Below are positions 1 through 7,410 of a stretch of DNA of 19,483 bases, piece by piece (within the stretch, counting starts at the first letter, position 1; each line of letters opens with the position of its first letter). Where the stretch lies: contig JAOANE010000042.1 in NCBI GenBank assembly GCA_025194985.1, forward strand, positions 1-19,483. The letters are read 5' to 3'. Below the pieces are notes generated by a model. It worked only from the letters and a program-made list of their open reading frames with translations, searched no databases and had not been told where the DNA came from. The position numbers were made by a program, and so were the translations under genes. The stretch is from Regnicoccus frigidus. Lineage in GTDB: Bacteria > Cyanobacteriota > Cyanobacteriia > PCC-6307 > Cyanobiaceae.

Positions 1-1020
1 CGGCAGCAGGTAGGGGTTGGCGGCGCTATCGGCCAGGCGCAGTTCCAGGCGCTGGTCATCGGGGATGCGCACCATGTGGCTGCGGTTGTTGCCGCCATAA
101 CTGATCCAGCCCGGCGACCAGGTGGCGCCGGACTTGGTGGTCTGGCCCCCGAGCCGCGCATAGCTCTCGGCTGTGGGATTGGTGATGGCGCACAGGGCCG
201 GCGCATGCTCCAGCACGCCGGCCAGGAAGTGGTACGCCAGTGGCGAGAGGCCGAGCTCACCGCGGGGGTCGTGAAAGAGGTTGCGGCCTTCGGTGTCCCA
301 GAGCGAGTGGTGCAGGTGGGCGCCGCTGCCGGTGAGCTGGGGGAAGGGCTTGGGCGCGAAGCTCACCTGCCAGCCCAGGGGCTCGGCCATCGCCTGCGCC
401 ATCACCCGGAAGAGGGCGTGGCGGTCGGCGGTGACCAGGGCATCGGCGAAGGTCCAGTTGATCTCGAACTGGCCGTTGGCATCCTCGTGATCGGCCTGGT
501 ACGGCCCCCAGCCCAGCTCCTCCATCGCTTCGAGCAGGCCGCCGATCAGCTCGAACTGACGCATCAGCGCCAGTTGGTCGTAGCAGGGTTTGCGCTGGCT
601 GTCGCGGCCATCGGCGATCGCCTCACCGCCGGGCTGCAGCAGGAAGAACTCCGCCTCCACCCCGGTGCGGAAGCTGTAGCCCAACTGCGCCACCCGCTCC
701 AGCTGACGGCGCAGCACCCAGCGCGGCGACTGCTCCAGCGGCTGGCCCTCCACCTGCAGATCGGTGGCCACCCAGGCCACGTTGCGCTGCCAGGGCAGCA
801 CCGCCAGGCTGGAGGGATCGGGCAGGGCGAGCACGTCCGGGTCGGCCGGGGTCATGTCCAGCCAGGCGGCAAAGCCGGCGAAACCGGCGCCATCACGGGC
901 CAGCTTGTTAGCGGCGCTGGCTGGCACGAGCTTGGCGCGCTGCACCCCGAACAGATCCGAGAAGGAGAAGAGGAAATGGCGGAGGCCGTGGTCGGCGGCG
1001 TAGCGGGCCAGGTCGGTCAT
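1..1020 (-). CDS. Glutamine synthetase family protein (type III/GlnT-like), 3' end beyond window
   Basis: The visible 340 residues start at ATG 1020 (MTDLARYAADHG) and run off the left edge, so the C-terminal part is missing. Seen in sequence: a beta-grasp N-terminal part, the glutamate-binding motif V-E-A-E-F-F-L-L, NGQFEINW, GSGAHLHHSLW, NPTAESYARL, and a nucleotide/glutamate block ending ELRLADSAANPYLLP. These match the order of glutamine synthetase motifs. The start FSFSDLFGVQRAKLVP resembles the roughly 430-residue bacterial type III (GlnT-like) group rather than classical GlnA or the roughly 720-residue GlnN. Known members use ATP to amidate glutamate or make gamma-glutamyl amides; the substrate here cannot be told. 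It lies 15 nt downstream of the hydrolase gene on the same strand and is probably the last gene of that operon. A long antisense reading frame across it is a high-GC shadow. Confidence 0.88.
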   Translation of the reverse strand, partial: MTDLARYAADHGLRHFLFSFSDLFGVQRAKLVPASAANKLARDGAGFAGFAAWLDMTPADPDVLALPDPSSLAVLPWQRNVAWVATDLQVEGQPLEQSPRWVLRRQLERVAQLGYSFRTGVEAEFFLLQPGGEAIADGRDSQRKPCYDQLALMRQFELIGGLLEAMEELGWGPYQADHEDANGQFEINWTFADALVTADRHALFRVMAQAMAEPLGWQVSFAPKPFPQLTGSGAHLHHSLWDTEGRNLFHDPRGELGLSPLAYHFLAGVLEHAPALCAITNPTAESYARLGGQTTKSGATWSPGWISYGGNNRSHMVRIPDDQRLELRLADSAANPYLLP

Positions 1021-1035
1021 GGGTTCAACAGGTGC

Positions 1036-2100
1036 TTAAAAGGTTCTCAACAGGTTCTCAACAGCGGCGCGGATCACGGCCTGCTCGGCCGGCGCCTCGC
1101 GCGGATTGCCGGCCCGATGCCCCAGCACCGACTCCAGCCGCTCGAAGCGGGCGCCGGCAATCAGGGCGGCTTCTGCGGCGCAGTCGTCGGGCGGGAAATA
1201 CAGGTCGTGGGAGCCGGCGATCACGGTGGTGCGGGCCGTGATCCGCCCCAGGGCCGCCGCCAAATTGATCGGCTCGGCTTCAATGCCGGCGCTGGTTTTG
1301 CTGTCCTGCTCTGCCACAGCAGCCGCCAGATCATTGGCCAGCCAGGTGTCGAGCATCGCCAGCAGATCGTGGGGATCGTGGCGGCGGTAGGCGGGCAGCC
1401 AGCTGCGCTCCACGTACGCCTCAACGCTGCCGTAGCCCAGGGCTTCGTGCCGGCCCTGCCTGTAGAAGGCCTGGCTGGCGGCCCAGCTGGCATAGATCAG
1501 GGCGAAGGTGCGCAGCCCCTGCTCCGGGCTGGCCCTGAAGCGCGTTCCATCCCAGGCGGGATCGGCGGTGAGGGCCTGGCGCAGGCTGAGCAGGAACAGG
1601 CGGTTGTGGGGCGTGGTGCGGGCCGTGCCGCAGAGGCAGCAGATCCGCTCCACCCGCTCTGGGGCCAGGGCCGCCCAGTGGTAGGCCTGCTGCGCCCCCA
1701 TCGACCAGCCGTAGATCAGGGCGAGGCGCTCCACCTCGAACACCTCCTGAATCAGGCGTTGCTGGGCGGCCACGTTGTCGGCATGGCTGATCACCCAGCC
1801 CTGCTCGGCCAGGCCCAGGGCGCTGGTGCTGGGGCTGCTGGAGCGCCCATTGCCGAACTGACTCACGAGCAGCACGCAGAACCGCGTTGGATCGAGGATC
1901 GGCCCCACCACCCAGTCGATGTCTTCAGGCCAGGCGCCGTAGGAGCTGGGGTAGAGCACCAGGTTGGAGCGATCGGCGTTGAGCTCCCCGAAGACCCGGT
2001 AGGCGAGGCGAGCGTCGGGCAGTTCCCGGCCGCAGCTGAGCGCCATGGGCCCCAGTTCAAACAGCGCATCTCTGCCTTGAACCGCTGGTGCCACGCTCAT
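1036..2100 (-). CDS. Alpha/beta hydrolase, homoserine O-acetyltransferase (MetX)-like
   Basis: 354 residues from ATG 2100. This start overlaps the desaturase stop as ATGA, so translational coupling is likely; a longer reading from 2271 would overlap the desaturase and adds unrelated sequence. The fold is alpha/beta hydrolase with nucleophile elbow G-W-S-M-G (Ser133), a likely acid in GSHDLYFPP (Asp299) and a likely catalytic His in LGHRAGNP (His328). The N-terminal LAYRVFGELN and the SQFGNGRSSSP stretch are typical of MetX-related acyltransferases and their hydrolase relatives. True MetX acetylates homoserine with acetyl-CoA; many relatives have other substrates, so only the family is called. 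It sits between a desaturase and a glutamine-synthetase-like gene, which could indicate modification of an amine or amino-acid-derived metabolite, but this is inference. Confidence 0.85.
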   Translation of the reverse strand: MSVAPAVQGRDALFELGPMALSCGRELPDARLAYRVFGELNADRSNLVLYPSSYGAWPEDIDWVVGPILDPTRFCVLLVSQFGNGRSSSPSTSALGLAEQGWVISHADNVAAQQRLIQEVFEVERLALIYGWSMGAQQAYHWAALAPERVERICCLCGTARTTPHNRLFLLSLRQALTADPAWDGTRFRASPEQGLRTFALIYASWAASQAFYRQGRHEALGYGSVEAYVERSWLPAYRRHDPHDLLAMLDTWLANDLAAAVAEQDSKTSAGIEAEPINLAAALGRITARTTVIAGSHDLYFPPDDCAAEAALIAGARFERLESVLGHRAGNPREAPAEQAVIRAAVENLLRTF

Positions 2101-3122
2101 GCCGTTGGCAGCGCCAGTGTTGACGGATCGGCCAGGAACGTTCGGTGCACCGCCAGGTAGCCCGGATCGTTGTGCTCCAGATCGGCGGCGATCCAGGGGT
2201 GTGCCGCGGGCAGGGCATGGAAGGGGATCGAGGCGAACAGATGGTGTTCGCTGTGGAAGGGCATGTTCCACATCAGCCAGCGCAACGGCGCCAGGGTGTG
2301 GGTGGTGCGGGTGTTGCGCAGCCCATCGGTGCTGGTGCTGCAGCCACCGTGCTCAGCGAGCAACACGAAGCGCAGCAAGGGTTGCCCCAGGGCCAGCGGC
2401 AGCAGCCAGAGCCAGAGCAGCAGGCCGTTGCCGGCCAGCAGCGAGAGCAGCAGGGCCGCGGCGTAGACCGCCGCCTGCTTCCAGTGGGAGGCGCGCACAG
2501 CCGCCACCGCGTCTGCCGGGATGTAGGGGCAGTCGTCGTAGGCGCCCACCAGCCCGCGCCAGTGGGAGCGCAGTTTGCCCATCCACCAGGGCAGCCCGCT
2601 GAGCTCAACGCCATAGGCCAGCCGAGAGCTGGGGGTGCCCCCTTCGAGCTCAGGATCCAGCCCGGGCTGGTGGGTGTAGCGGTGATGCCACTGGTGGTAG
2701 CGGCGGTAGAAATCGGCGTTGTAGAAGCTCAGCACCCCCGCCCACCAGGCCACCGCGTCATTGAGCGAACGGCTGGCGAAGGCGGTGCGATGGCCGCATT
2801 CGTGCATGGCGCAGAAGCAGAAGGCCAGACCCCAGCCCAGCAGCAGCAGGGCCGGAATCCGCAGCGCCCAGGGCAAACGAGCATCCCCCCAGATCAGCCC
2901 GCACACGAGGATCAGGCCCCCATGGCCCGCCACCTGTCGCCAGCCAGCCGCATCTGCTCGCCGATTCAGCTGGCGCAGGGCGTCGACGGGAATCAGCTCG
3001 CTGGGGGGCGTGGTGATCGCGGGCTCGGCAACGCCTTGAACTGGGGAGCCCACCGTTGGTAACAGAGCTGGGAAGTCTTCATTCAAAAGGCCAGGGCGCG
3101 GGAGCGCGGCAACGATGCTCAC
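2097..3122 (-). CDS. Membrane fatty acid desaturase family protein (RtxC-like)
   Basis: 341 residues when read from GTG 3122; no ATG lies nearby and the true start could be later, because the first 45 or so residues look unstructured. Three histidine boxes of di-iron desaturases are visible: HECGH (107-111), HQWHHRYTH (143-151) and HSEHH (290-294), with an extra His at AEHGG (258). Hydrophobic segments near 68-106, 121-135 and 216-255 fit an integral membrane enzyme. The HECGH form resembles the rhizobitoxine-desaturase-like group rather than the HDxxH acyl-lipid desaturases, so the substrate need not be a fatty acid. Its stop overlaps the start of the MetX-like hydrolase gene by 4 nt, making it the first gene of an apparent three-gene operon. 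No clear Shine-Dalgarno sequence precedes the GTG. Confidence 0.87.
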   Translation of the reverse strand: MSIVAALPRPGLLNEDFPALLPTVGSPVQGVAEPAITTPPSELIPVDALRQLNRRADAAGWRQVAGHGGLILVCGLIWGDARLPWALRIPALLLLGWGLAFCFCAMHECGHRTAFASRSLNDAVAWWAGVLSFYNADFYRRYHQWHHRYTHQPGLDPELEGGTPSSRLAYGVELSGLPWWMGKLRSHWRGLVGAYDDCPYIPADAVAAVRASHWKQAAVYAAALLLSLLAGNGLLLWLWLLPLALGQPLLRFVLLAEHGGCSTSTDGLRNTRTTHTLAPLRWLMWNMPFHSEHHLFASIPFHALPAAHPWIAADLEHNDPGYLAVHRTFLADPSTLALPTA

Positions 3123-3226
3123 AGTTGTGATTGCCGCAGGGTGCCGGCCCTGATGCTGCTGTCATGGATGGTGGCCAGGCTGTTGCTGAGCCAGATGGTC
3201 TGTTGCGACCGCTGGAAGGACGTCCA

Positions 3227-4414
3227 TCAGGCCTTCATGGCGGCGCGGCAAATGCGCTGAGAAGCTTCTCGTCCTCCGAAAAGGTTGCGCGCAGCAGGAC
3301 CAAGCCGTAGCGCTGACAGGCCTCCCATGAGGTGCACGTTGGTGCCTGGCCAGCGCAAATCGCTTGTAAGTGCGGGCTGATCATCGATCAGCTCGATGGG
3401 ACGTTGCTCCAGTAACTGGCGCAGCAGCGGGTGGTGGCTGACTCCCTGGTGGAGGCCGGTGGCCAGCCAGATGCGATCGGCCAGCTGCCGACTTCCATCG
3501 CGGCAAAGAATCTGCCACTGGCCTGCACACCAGCAAGCTTCCTCCACCTCACAGTGCTCATGGAGTTGCAGGCTGCCCTGCTGGCGCGCCTGATGCAGCT
3601 TGGCAACGAGCTGGGGCGTGATCGAACCGCCATCGCGAGCTTCCAGCACCTGCTGGCGGCGCCGGTGCCAGCACGGTTCAGCACGAAAAGTCTTGAGGTA
3701 GTTCGGGCCCAGCCAGCCCGGATCTGCGTCGAAGTGTTTGCTCCGCAGGTCCCGCCGGCACAGCAGGGTGACCCTGGCCCCCCGCTTGATGGCACCCAGG
3801 GCCAGATGGCCGCTGGTCAGACCGCCACCCACGATCAAGATGTGCTGCCCGCGCAACCCCTGGCAGGCGGCCAGATCGATCGATTGGCTGTGTTGCATGG
3901 CCTCTGCCGGATGGGGAGCCGCGATGGTCCGAGCCCAGCTCGGCAGCACAGGCACGCCCGCACCAGTGGCGATCACCAGCCGATGGGCCGCCACAACTGC
4001 ACCGTCACTCAGGGTCACCTCCAGCGATGCGGGCCCTGCCTGGTCCAGGCGGATCTGCTGCACCGAGGCCGCCTGCACGTGTGAACCGAGCTGGAAGTCG
4101 GCCACGACGCTGCGGCAGAAGTCAGCAAAGAGGCTTGTGTGGGGGAGGCCATAGGGACCTTCCAAGTCCAGGCTGCGCTGCCTTTCTTGGGCATAGCGGC
4201 GCAGGGCATGGGGGTTGGGGTGCGGATGGTGGGATGAGGGGGAGCGCAGCCAGGGGATCTCGTAACGCCGCATCTGGCTGTGCCAGCACGACAGCCAGGT
4301 TCCCGTGGGGTCGAGCACCCGCAGCTGCCGGCGCCACTGGGGCCTTTTCTGCAGCAGCTGGCAGCAGAGGGTGAGGGCCTGGGGGCCGGCCCCGGCGATC
4401 ACCAGCTCAGCCAT
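3227..4414 (-). CDS. FAD/NAD(P)-binding oxidoreductase, ornithine/lysine N-monooxygenase-like
   Basis: 395 residues from ATG 4414, which overlaps the end of zur by 8 nt. Two dinucleotide-binding folds are visible: an N-terminal FAD motif, VIAGAGPQA (residues 6-13), and a central NAD(P) motif, LIVGGGLTSGHLA (193-205), followed by RGARVTLLCRRDL. ATGAG (149-153) and IWLATGLHQG near the C-terminus are the usual second FAD contacts. The layout matches class B flavin monooxygenases and the K_oxygenase/FAD-NAD(P)-binding families. The N-terminal PWLRSPSSHHPHPNPHAL stretch is similar in position to the substrate-binding region of siderophore N-hydroxylases. The substrate is unknown. Cotranscription with zur suggests a role in zinc limitation, possibly metallophore or ligand metabolism, but no biosynthetic partner is seen here. 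Confidence 0.82.
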   Translation of the reverse strand: MAELVIAGAGPQALTLCCQLLQKRPQWRRQLRVLDPTGTWLSCWHSQMRRYEIPWLRSPSSHHPHPNPHALRRYAQERQRSLDLEGPYGLPHTSLFADFCRSVVADFQLGSHVQAASVQQIRLDQAGPASLEVTLSDGAVVAAHRLVIATGAGVPVLPSWARTIAAPHPAEAMQHSQSIDLAACQGLRGQHILIVGGGLTSGHLALGAIKRGARVTLLCRRDLRSKHFDADPGWLGPNYLKTFRAEPCWHRRRQQVLEARDGGSITPQLVAKLHQARQQGSLQLHEHCEVEEACWCAGQWQILCRDGSRQLADRIWLATGLHQGVSHHPLLRQLLEQRPIELIDDQPALTSDLRWPGTNVHLMGGLSALRLGPAARNLFGGREASQRICRAAMKA

Positions 4415-4859
4415 GGCAGGCCACCCCGGTGTATTGGCAGCTGGAGCAGAGGCCGTGGATCTCAAACGTGTGAAAGAGCGGCCGGAAACCCTGCAGCAGC
4501 ACCGTGGTCAGCCCCAGTCCGCTGGTACCCAGCGGACAGATCGGCAGCCGCTCGCTATGGCCGCATTGGATGCAGATGAGGTGATGCTCATCCCGCTCCA
4601 ACGGGGCATACACGCTTTCACCGCTGCTCAGCTTGCGACAACGCACCAGCCCACAACGTTGCAGTTGTTTGAGCCCGCGGTAGACGGTGGCTAGGCCTTG
4701 GCGCTCCTGGCCGCCCTTGAGCCGTTGATGTAGCTCCTGCCCGCTCAATTCCCGCTCGGCCTCGCACAGCAGCTGCAGCAACTGCTGCTGACGAGGGCCC
4801 GGCCGGACTGAAGCCGCCTCCAAGAGGTCCGAAGGGAGAGCGATGTCTGGGTGAGGCAT
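4407..4859 (-). CDS. zur: Fur-family zinc uptake regulator Zur
   Basis: 150 residues from ATG 4859; a TTG at 4874 would add five residues. The N-terminal winged helix contains LSGQELHQRL and the recognition-helix region LATVYRGLKQLQRCGLV. The C-terminal metal-binding part has DEHHLICIQCG followed by HTFEIHGLCSSCQ, giving two CxxC pairs of the structural zinc site plus sensor-type His residues. Length and motifs fit the Fur superfamily. Zur rather than Fur, PerR or Mur is inferred from the surroundings: znuABC, two COG0523 GTPases and repeated matching palindromes. Known Zur proteins bind DNA as Zn-loaded dimers and repress uptake and allocation genes. It is divergent from the first GTPase gene, and a Zur-box-like palindrome at 4930-4944 could serve both promoters, implying autoregulation. 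The oxidoreductase gene follows with overlap. Confidence 0.9.
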   Translation of the reverse strand: MPHPDIALPSDLLEAASVRPGPRQQQLLQLLCEAERELSGQELHQRLKGGQERQGLATVYRGLKQLQRCGLVRCRKLSSGESVYAPLERDEHHLICIQCGHSERLPICPLGTSGLGLTTVLLQGFRPLFHTFEIHGLCSSCQYTGVACHG

Positions 4860-4929
4860 GGAGGCCGGAGACAAAGGCCGTCAACGGGGAAGAACAGAAC
4901 ACAAGCAGGAGGCTCTGTTCTTGCTAGAA

Positions 4930-4944
4930 CGAAAACCATTCTCA
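4930..4944. promoter_or_regulatory. Zur-box-like operator between zur and COG0523 GTPase 1
   Basis: CGAAAACCATTCTCA matches 12 of 15 positions of TGAGAACGATTCTCA, which occurs exactly at two other promoters in the window. It lies 29 nt before the GTG start of the GTPase gene and about 70 nt before the zur ATG, so it could control both. The right half-site is perfect and the left half-site is degraded, which suggests weaker Zur binding than at the other sites. Confidence 0.65.
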
Positions 4945-4973
4945 CCCATGGACGCGTCGTCCTTTGCGCTCTT

Positions 4974-5957
4974 GTGACTTTCTCCAGTGCCGTCCCAGCC
5001 TCCGAGCGTCTGCCTGTCACCGTTTTGACGGGTTACCTCGGCGCCGGTAAAACCACGCTGCTCAACCGGATCCTCACCCACGAGCATGGCCTCAAGGTGG
5101 CGGTGATCGTCAACGAGTTCGGCGAGGTGGGAATCGACAACCAGCTGGTGATCGATGCCGATGAAGAGATCTTTGAGATGAATAACGGCTGCATCTGCTG
5201 CACCGTTCGTGGTGATCTGATCCGAATCATTGGCAACTTGATGAAGCGCCGGGATCGTTTTGATCATCTGATCATCGAGACCACGGGTCTTGCCGATCCT
5301 GCCCCAGTGATTCAGACCTTCTTCGTCGATGAAGACCTGCGCGATGAGCTCAGGCTTGATGCGGTAGTCACTTTGGTGGATCTGCACCATGTCGAGCAAC
5401 ACTGGGAGGCTGAGGAAGTGCAGGAGCAGTTGGCTTTTGCCGATGTCCTGGTGCTCAACAAAACTGATCTGGTTGATCCCAGCAGCCGCCAGGCGATTGA
5501 GCAGCGGGTGCGGGCGATCAACCCGATGGCCCGGCTGCTCACCAGCAGCAACGCCGATGTGCCGATCGATCAGATCCTTGGTGTGGGGGCCTTTGAGCTG
5601 GAGCGTGCCTTGAGTCTGGATCCAGGTTTTCTGGTGGACGAACACGCCCATGAACACGACGACGCGGTGAGTTCAGTGGCCTTCGTTGAGGAGCGCCCGA
5701 TGGATCTGGAACGACTGAGCAAGTGGCTCTCCGACTTGGTTGCCGAGCGCGGACCCGACCTGTTCCGTATGAAGGGCCTGATCCAGCTAGCCGGCAAAGA
5801 TCAGCGCTATGTCTTGCAATCGGTGCACATGTTGATTGATGGTGATTTCGACCGTTCCTGGAAAACCGGTGAACGCCGCCGCACTGAATTCGTCATTATC
5901 GGCCGCGATCTCGATACGGAAGCGTTGCGGTCCGGATTTCTCGCCTGCGTCGCCTGA
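4974..5957 (+). CDS. COG0523 (CobW/G3E family) GTPase 1, putative zinc metallochaperone
   Basis: 327 residues from GTG 4974. This start is preferred because upstream in-frame GTG 4851 would overlap zur, and MTFSSAVPASERLPVTVLTG leads directly into the first beta-strand. Seen: Walker A GYLGAGKTT (20-28), the family metal-binding motif GCICC (72-76), IETTGLADP, the guanine-specificity motif NKTD (162-165), a short His patch HAHEHDD (224-230), and a CobW_C-type tail with LFRMKGLIQLAG. COG0523 GTPases move metal to client apoproteins; the Zur-linked branch (ZagA/ZigA/ZNG1) works in zinc limitation. The first WD40 gene follows after 6 nt, so the two are very likely cotranscribed. A CobW role in cobalamin synthesis is unlikely in this context. 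No good Shine-Dalgarno sequence precedes the GTG. Confidence 0.9.
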   Translation: MTFSSAVPASERLPVTVLTGYLGAGKTTLLNRILTHEHGLKVAVIVNEFGEVGIDNQLVIDADEEIFEMNNGCICCTVRGDLIRIIGNLMKRRDRFDHLIIETTGLADPAPVIQTFFVDEDLRDELRLDAVVTLVDLHHVEQHWEAEEVQEQLAFADVLVLNKTDLVDPSSRQAIEQRVRAINPMARLLTSSNADVPIDQILGVGAFELERALSLDPGFLVDEHAHEHDDAVSSVAFVEERPMDLERLSKWLSDLVAERGPDLFRMKGLIQLAGKDQRYVLQSVHMLIDGDFDRSWKTGERRRTEFVIIGRDLDTEALRSGFLACVA

Positions 5958-5963
5958 GGACGG

Positions 5964-7067
5964 ATGCCAGCACCAGCGACCTTGGTGAGCGAGCGGCTCT
6001 GCGGTGAGCTCCAACAGGCGATCACAACGCTGAGCTGGTCGAGGGATGGCGAATTCCTGGCCATCGCCAGTGCCGGCGGCGAGTTGCTGTTCTTGGATTT
6101 CAGGGCCGGCTTTGAGGAGCTGCTCCAAGGAGATCGCGATGTCAGCCTCGATTCCATTGGCTTCAGTGCCGATGGACAGTTCCTGATGGCGGTGGGTCAG
6201 GCCGGTGAGCTGCTGCTCTGGGAACTGGGTGGCAGTGGTATCCGGCCGATGGCCCTTGAGCCATTGCCCTTGGGAGCCGGTTGGCTCGATGCGGCGCTGT
6301 GGCAACCCGATGGACTGCTCCTGGCGGTCGCCGCTGGTCGTCAGGTGCGCCTCTGGGATGGAGCCAAGCGTCAATGGCGCCCTGACACGCTCAGTCTTCC
6401 CGGCAGCGTGCAGGCCCTGAGTTGGAGCCCTGACGGGCTGCAGCTGGCTGCTAGTTGTCATAAGGAAGTCGCCATCTGGCGTCCAACAACGCCGCTGGCT
6501 GATGAGCCCTGGCGAGCACCCACAGGCTCCGCTGGCCTCGCCTTGGCCTTCTCGCCCATGGGCGGATTGCTGGCCAGCGGCCAAATGGATCGTTCGCTGC
6601 TGTTATGGCCTGCGGTCGGCCATGTTCGCCCCTGGCAGTTCAGTGGCTTTCCGGCCAAGGTGCGGGCCCTGGCCTGGAGTGATCAGTCCAGCCGATTCGC
6701 ACCACCGCTGGCCGTCGCCTCTGGAGACAGCGTCGTTCTCTGGAGACAACAGGACAAAAGCTCACAGGGTTGGAAGCCCGAACCCCTGATCTGGCATCAG
6801 AAACGTGTCACCGCCCTGGCCTTCGCACCGGGCCGCCCCCTGCTGGCCAGTGCCTCGGCCGATGGCACGGTGGGGCTCTGGGATGGCCGCGGGCGCCTGC
6901 GCCAGCCCCTGGAGGGCGAGGGCCAGGGGTTCAATGCCCTTGCCTGGCGGCCCGACGGGCGGCACTTGGCCGCCGGCGGGGATCAGGGCCGCTGGTGGCT
7001 TTGGCCGATGAACATTCCCCAAGGCAGCGCAGGCAGAGCGCCAACCAGTGGAAAGGGTTTTCGCTGA
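5964..7067 (+). CDS. WD40 repeat protein 1 (about eight-bladed beta-propeller)
   Basis: 367 residues from ATG 5964, preceded by a GAGG sequence overlapping the end of the GTPase gene. Eight WD-like units can be read, each with a pattern such as alpha-L-x-W-S-x-D-G-x-x-L-A-x-A-S-x-x-G-x-x-x-L-W. They begin near ITTLSWSRDGEFLAIAS, SLDSIGFSADGQ, WLDAALWQPDG, SVQALSWSPDG, LALAFSPMGG, KVRALAWSD, RVTALAFAPGRP and NALAWRPDGRHLAAGG. There is no signal peptide, transmembrane segment or enzymatic domain, so a cytoplasmic scaffold or interaction role is most likely. Its operon position directly after a COG0523 GTPase suggests that it assists zinc delivery, for example by docking client proteins; this is inference. 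It is paralogous to the second WD40 gene, with the same blade order and similar ends. Confidence 0.85.
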   Translation: MPAPATLVSERLCGELQQAITTLSWSRDGEFLAIASAGGELLFLDFRAGFEELLQGDRDVSLDSIGFSADGQFLMAVGQAGELLLWELGGSGIRPMALEPLPLGAGWLDAALWQPDGLLLAVAAGRQVRLWDGAKRQWRPDTLSLPGSVQALSWSPDGLQLAASCHKEVAIWRPTTPLADEPWRAPTGSAGLALAFSPMGGLLASGQMDRSLLLWPAVGHVRPWQFSGFPAKVRALAWSDQSSRFAPPLAVASGDSVVLWRQQDKSSQGWKPEPLIWHQKRVTALAFAPGRPLLASASADGTVGLWDGRGRLRQPLEGEGQGFNALAWRPDGRHLAAGGDQGRWWLWPMNIPQGSAGRAPTSGKGFR

Positions 7068-7409
7068 CAACCTGATGGCGGCTGAACTCCGCCTCACACG
7101 ATGGCCGTGGGGCCCTCCCTCTGGCAGGAACGCGCCGCTATGCCCGCCGCCAGACCGAACCAGACATGCAATCGATTCTGTGAGAACGATTCTCATTTAT
7201 TCATGTGGAGCCCATGCTGCTGCCCTTTGCCCCAAGGCTCTGGCGTCTGCCGATGACCTCGGGCGCGCAGGAATCTTCCGGGCAGCACCCCTGAGAGCAC
7301 GAGCCCCCAGCGGAGGAGCAAGCATGCTTCGAGCAGATGCAGGGTGGGCTGCTGCGCCACCAGGCCTGGCTGCTCTCAGTGGGGTTGCTTCTGGAGTGGT
7401 CCACCGGTG
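7068..7409. other. Intergenic/leader region between the two WD40 genes
   Basis: About 340 nt without a confidently assigned gene. It holds a weak hairpin just after the first WD40 gene (GGCGG 7077-7081 with CCGCC 7089-7093, no T tract), an exact Zur box at 7181-7195, and a strong GGAGGAG ribosome-binding sequence at about 7312-7318 in front of a 28-codon reading frame (7324-7410). A different frame between about 7205 and 7417 looks protein-like but is broken by one TGA at 7292-7294. The roughly 200-nt distance between operator and WD40 start leaves room for a small or decayed gene. Confidence 0.5.
7181..7195. promoter_or_regulatory. Zur-box palindrome upstream of WD40 gene 2
   Basis: TGAGAACGATTCTCA: TGAGAA and TTCTCA form a perfect inverted repeat around CGA. 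The same 15-mer occurs at 16760-16774, and a one-mismatch copy lies at 8551-8565. AT-rich sequence directly after it (CATTTATTCAT) could hold a -10 element. The length and half-site spacing fit cyanobacterial Zur operators. The nearest downstream gene is the second WD40 gene. Confidence 0.8.
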
Positions 7410-7410
7410 A
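7324..7410 (+). CDS. Possible 28-residue leader ORF before WD40 gene 2
   Basis: The ATG at 7324 follows a strong Shine-Dalgarno sequence (GGAGGAG) at about 6 nt spacing. The frame ends in TGA at 7408-7410, which overlaps the ATG of the WD40 gene as TGATG. The peptide (MLRADAGWAAAPPG...) is alanine-rich and unrecognised, which also fits a non-coding high-GC frame. If translated, it would couple ribosomes into the WD40 gene, which otherwise lacks a clear ribosome-binding site. Confidence 0.3.
   Translation: MLRADAGWAAAPPGLAALSGVASGVVHR

Noticed and set aside
76..2160. A 694-codon open frame on the plus strand
   Set aside because: It is antisense to the glutamine-synthetase-like and hydrolase genes, both of which have clear family motifs. 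The translation is Gly/Ala/Gln/His-rich with no domain.
3258..3271. GAGAAGCTTCTC palindrome resembling a Zur half-site pair
   Set aside because: It has no central spacer like the other operators, lies within the 3' end of the oxidoreductase coding region, and is far from any promoter.
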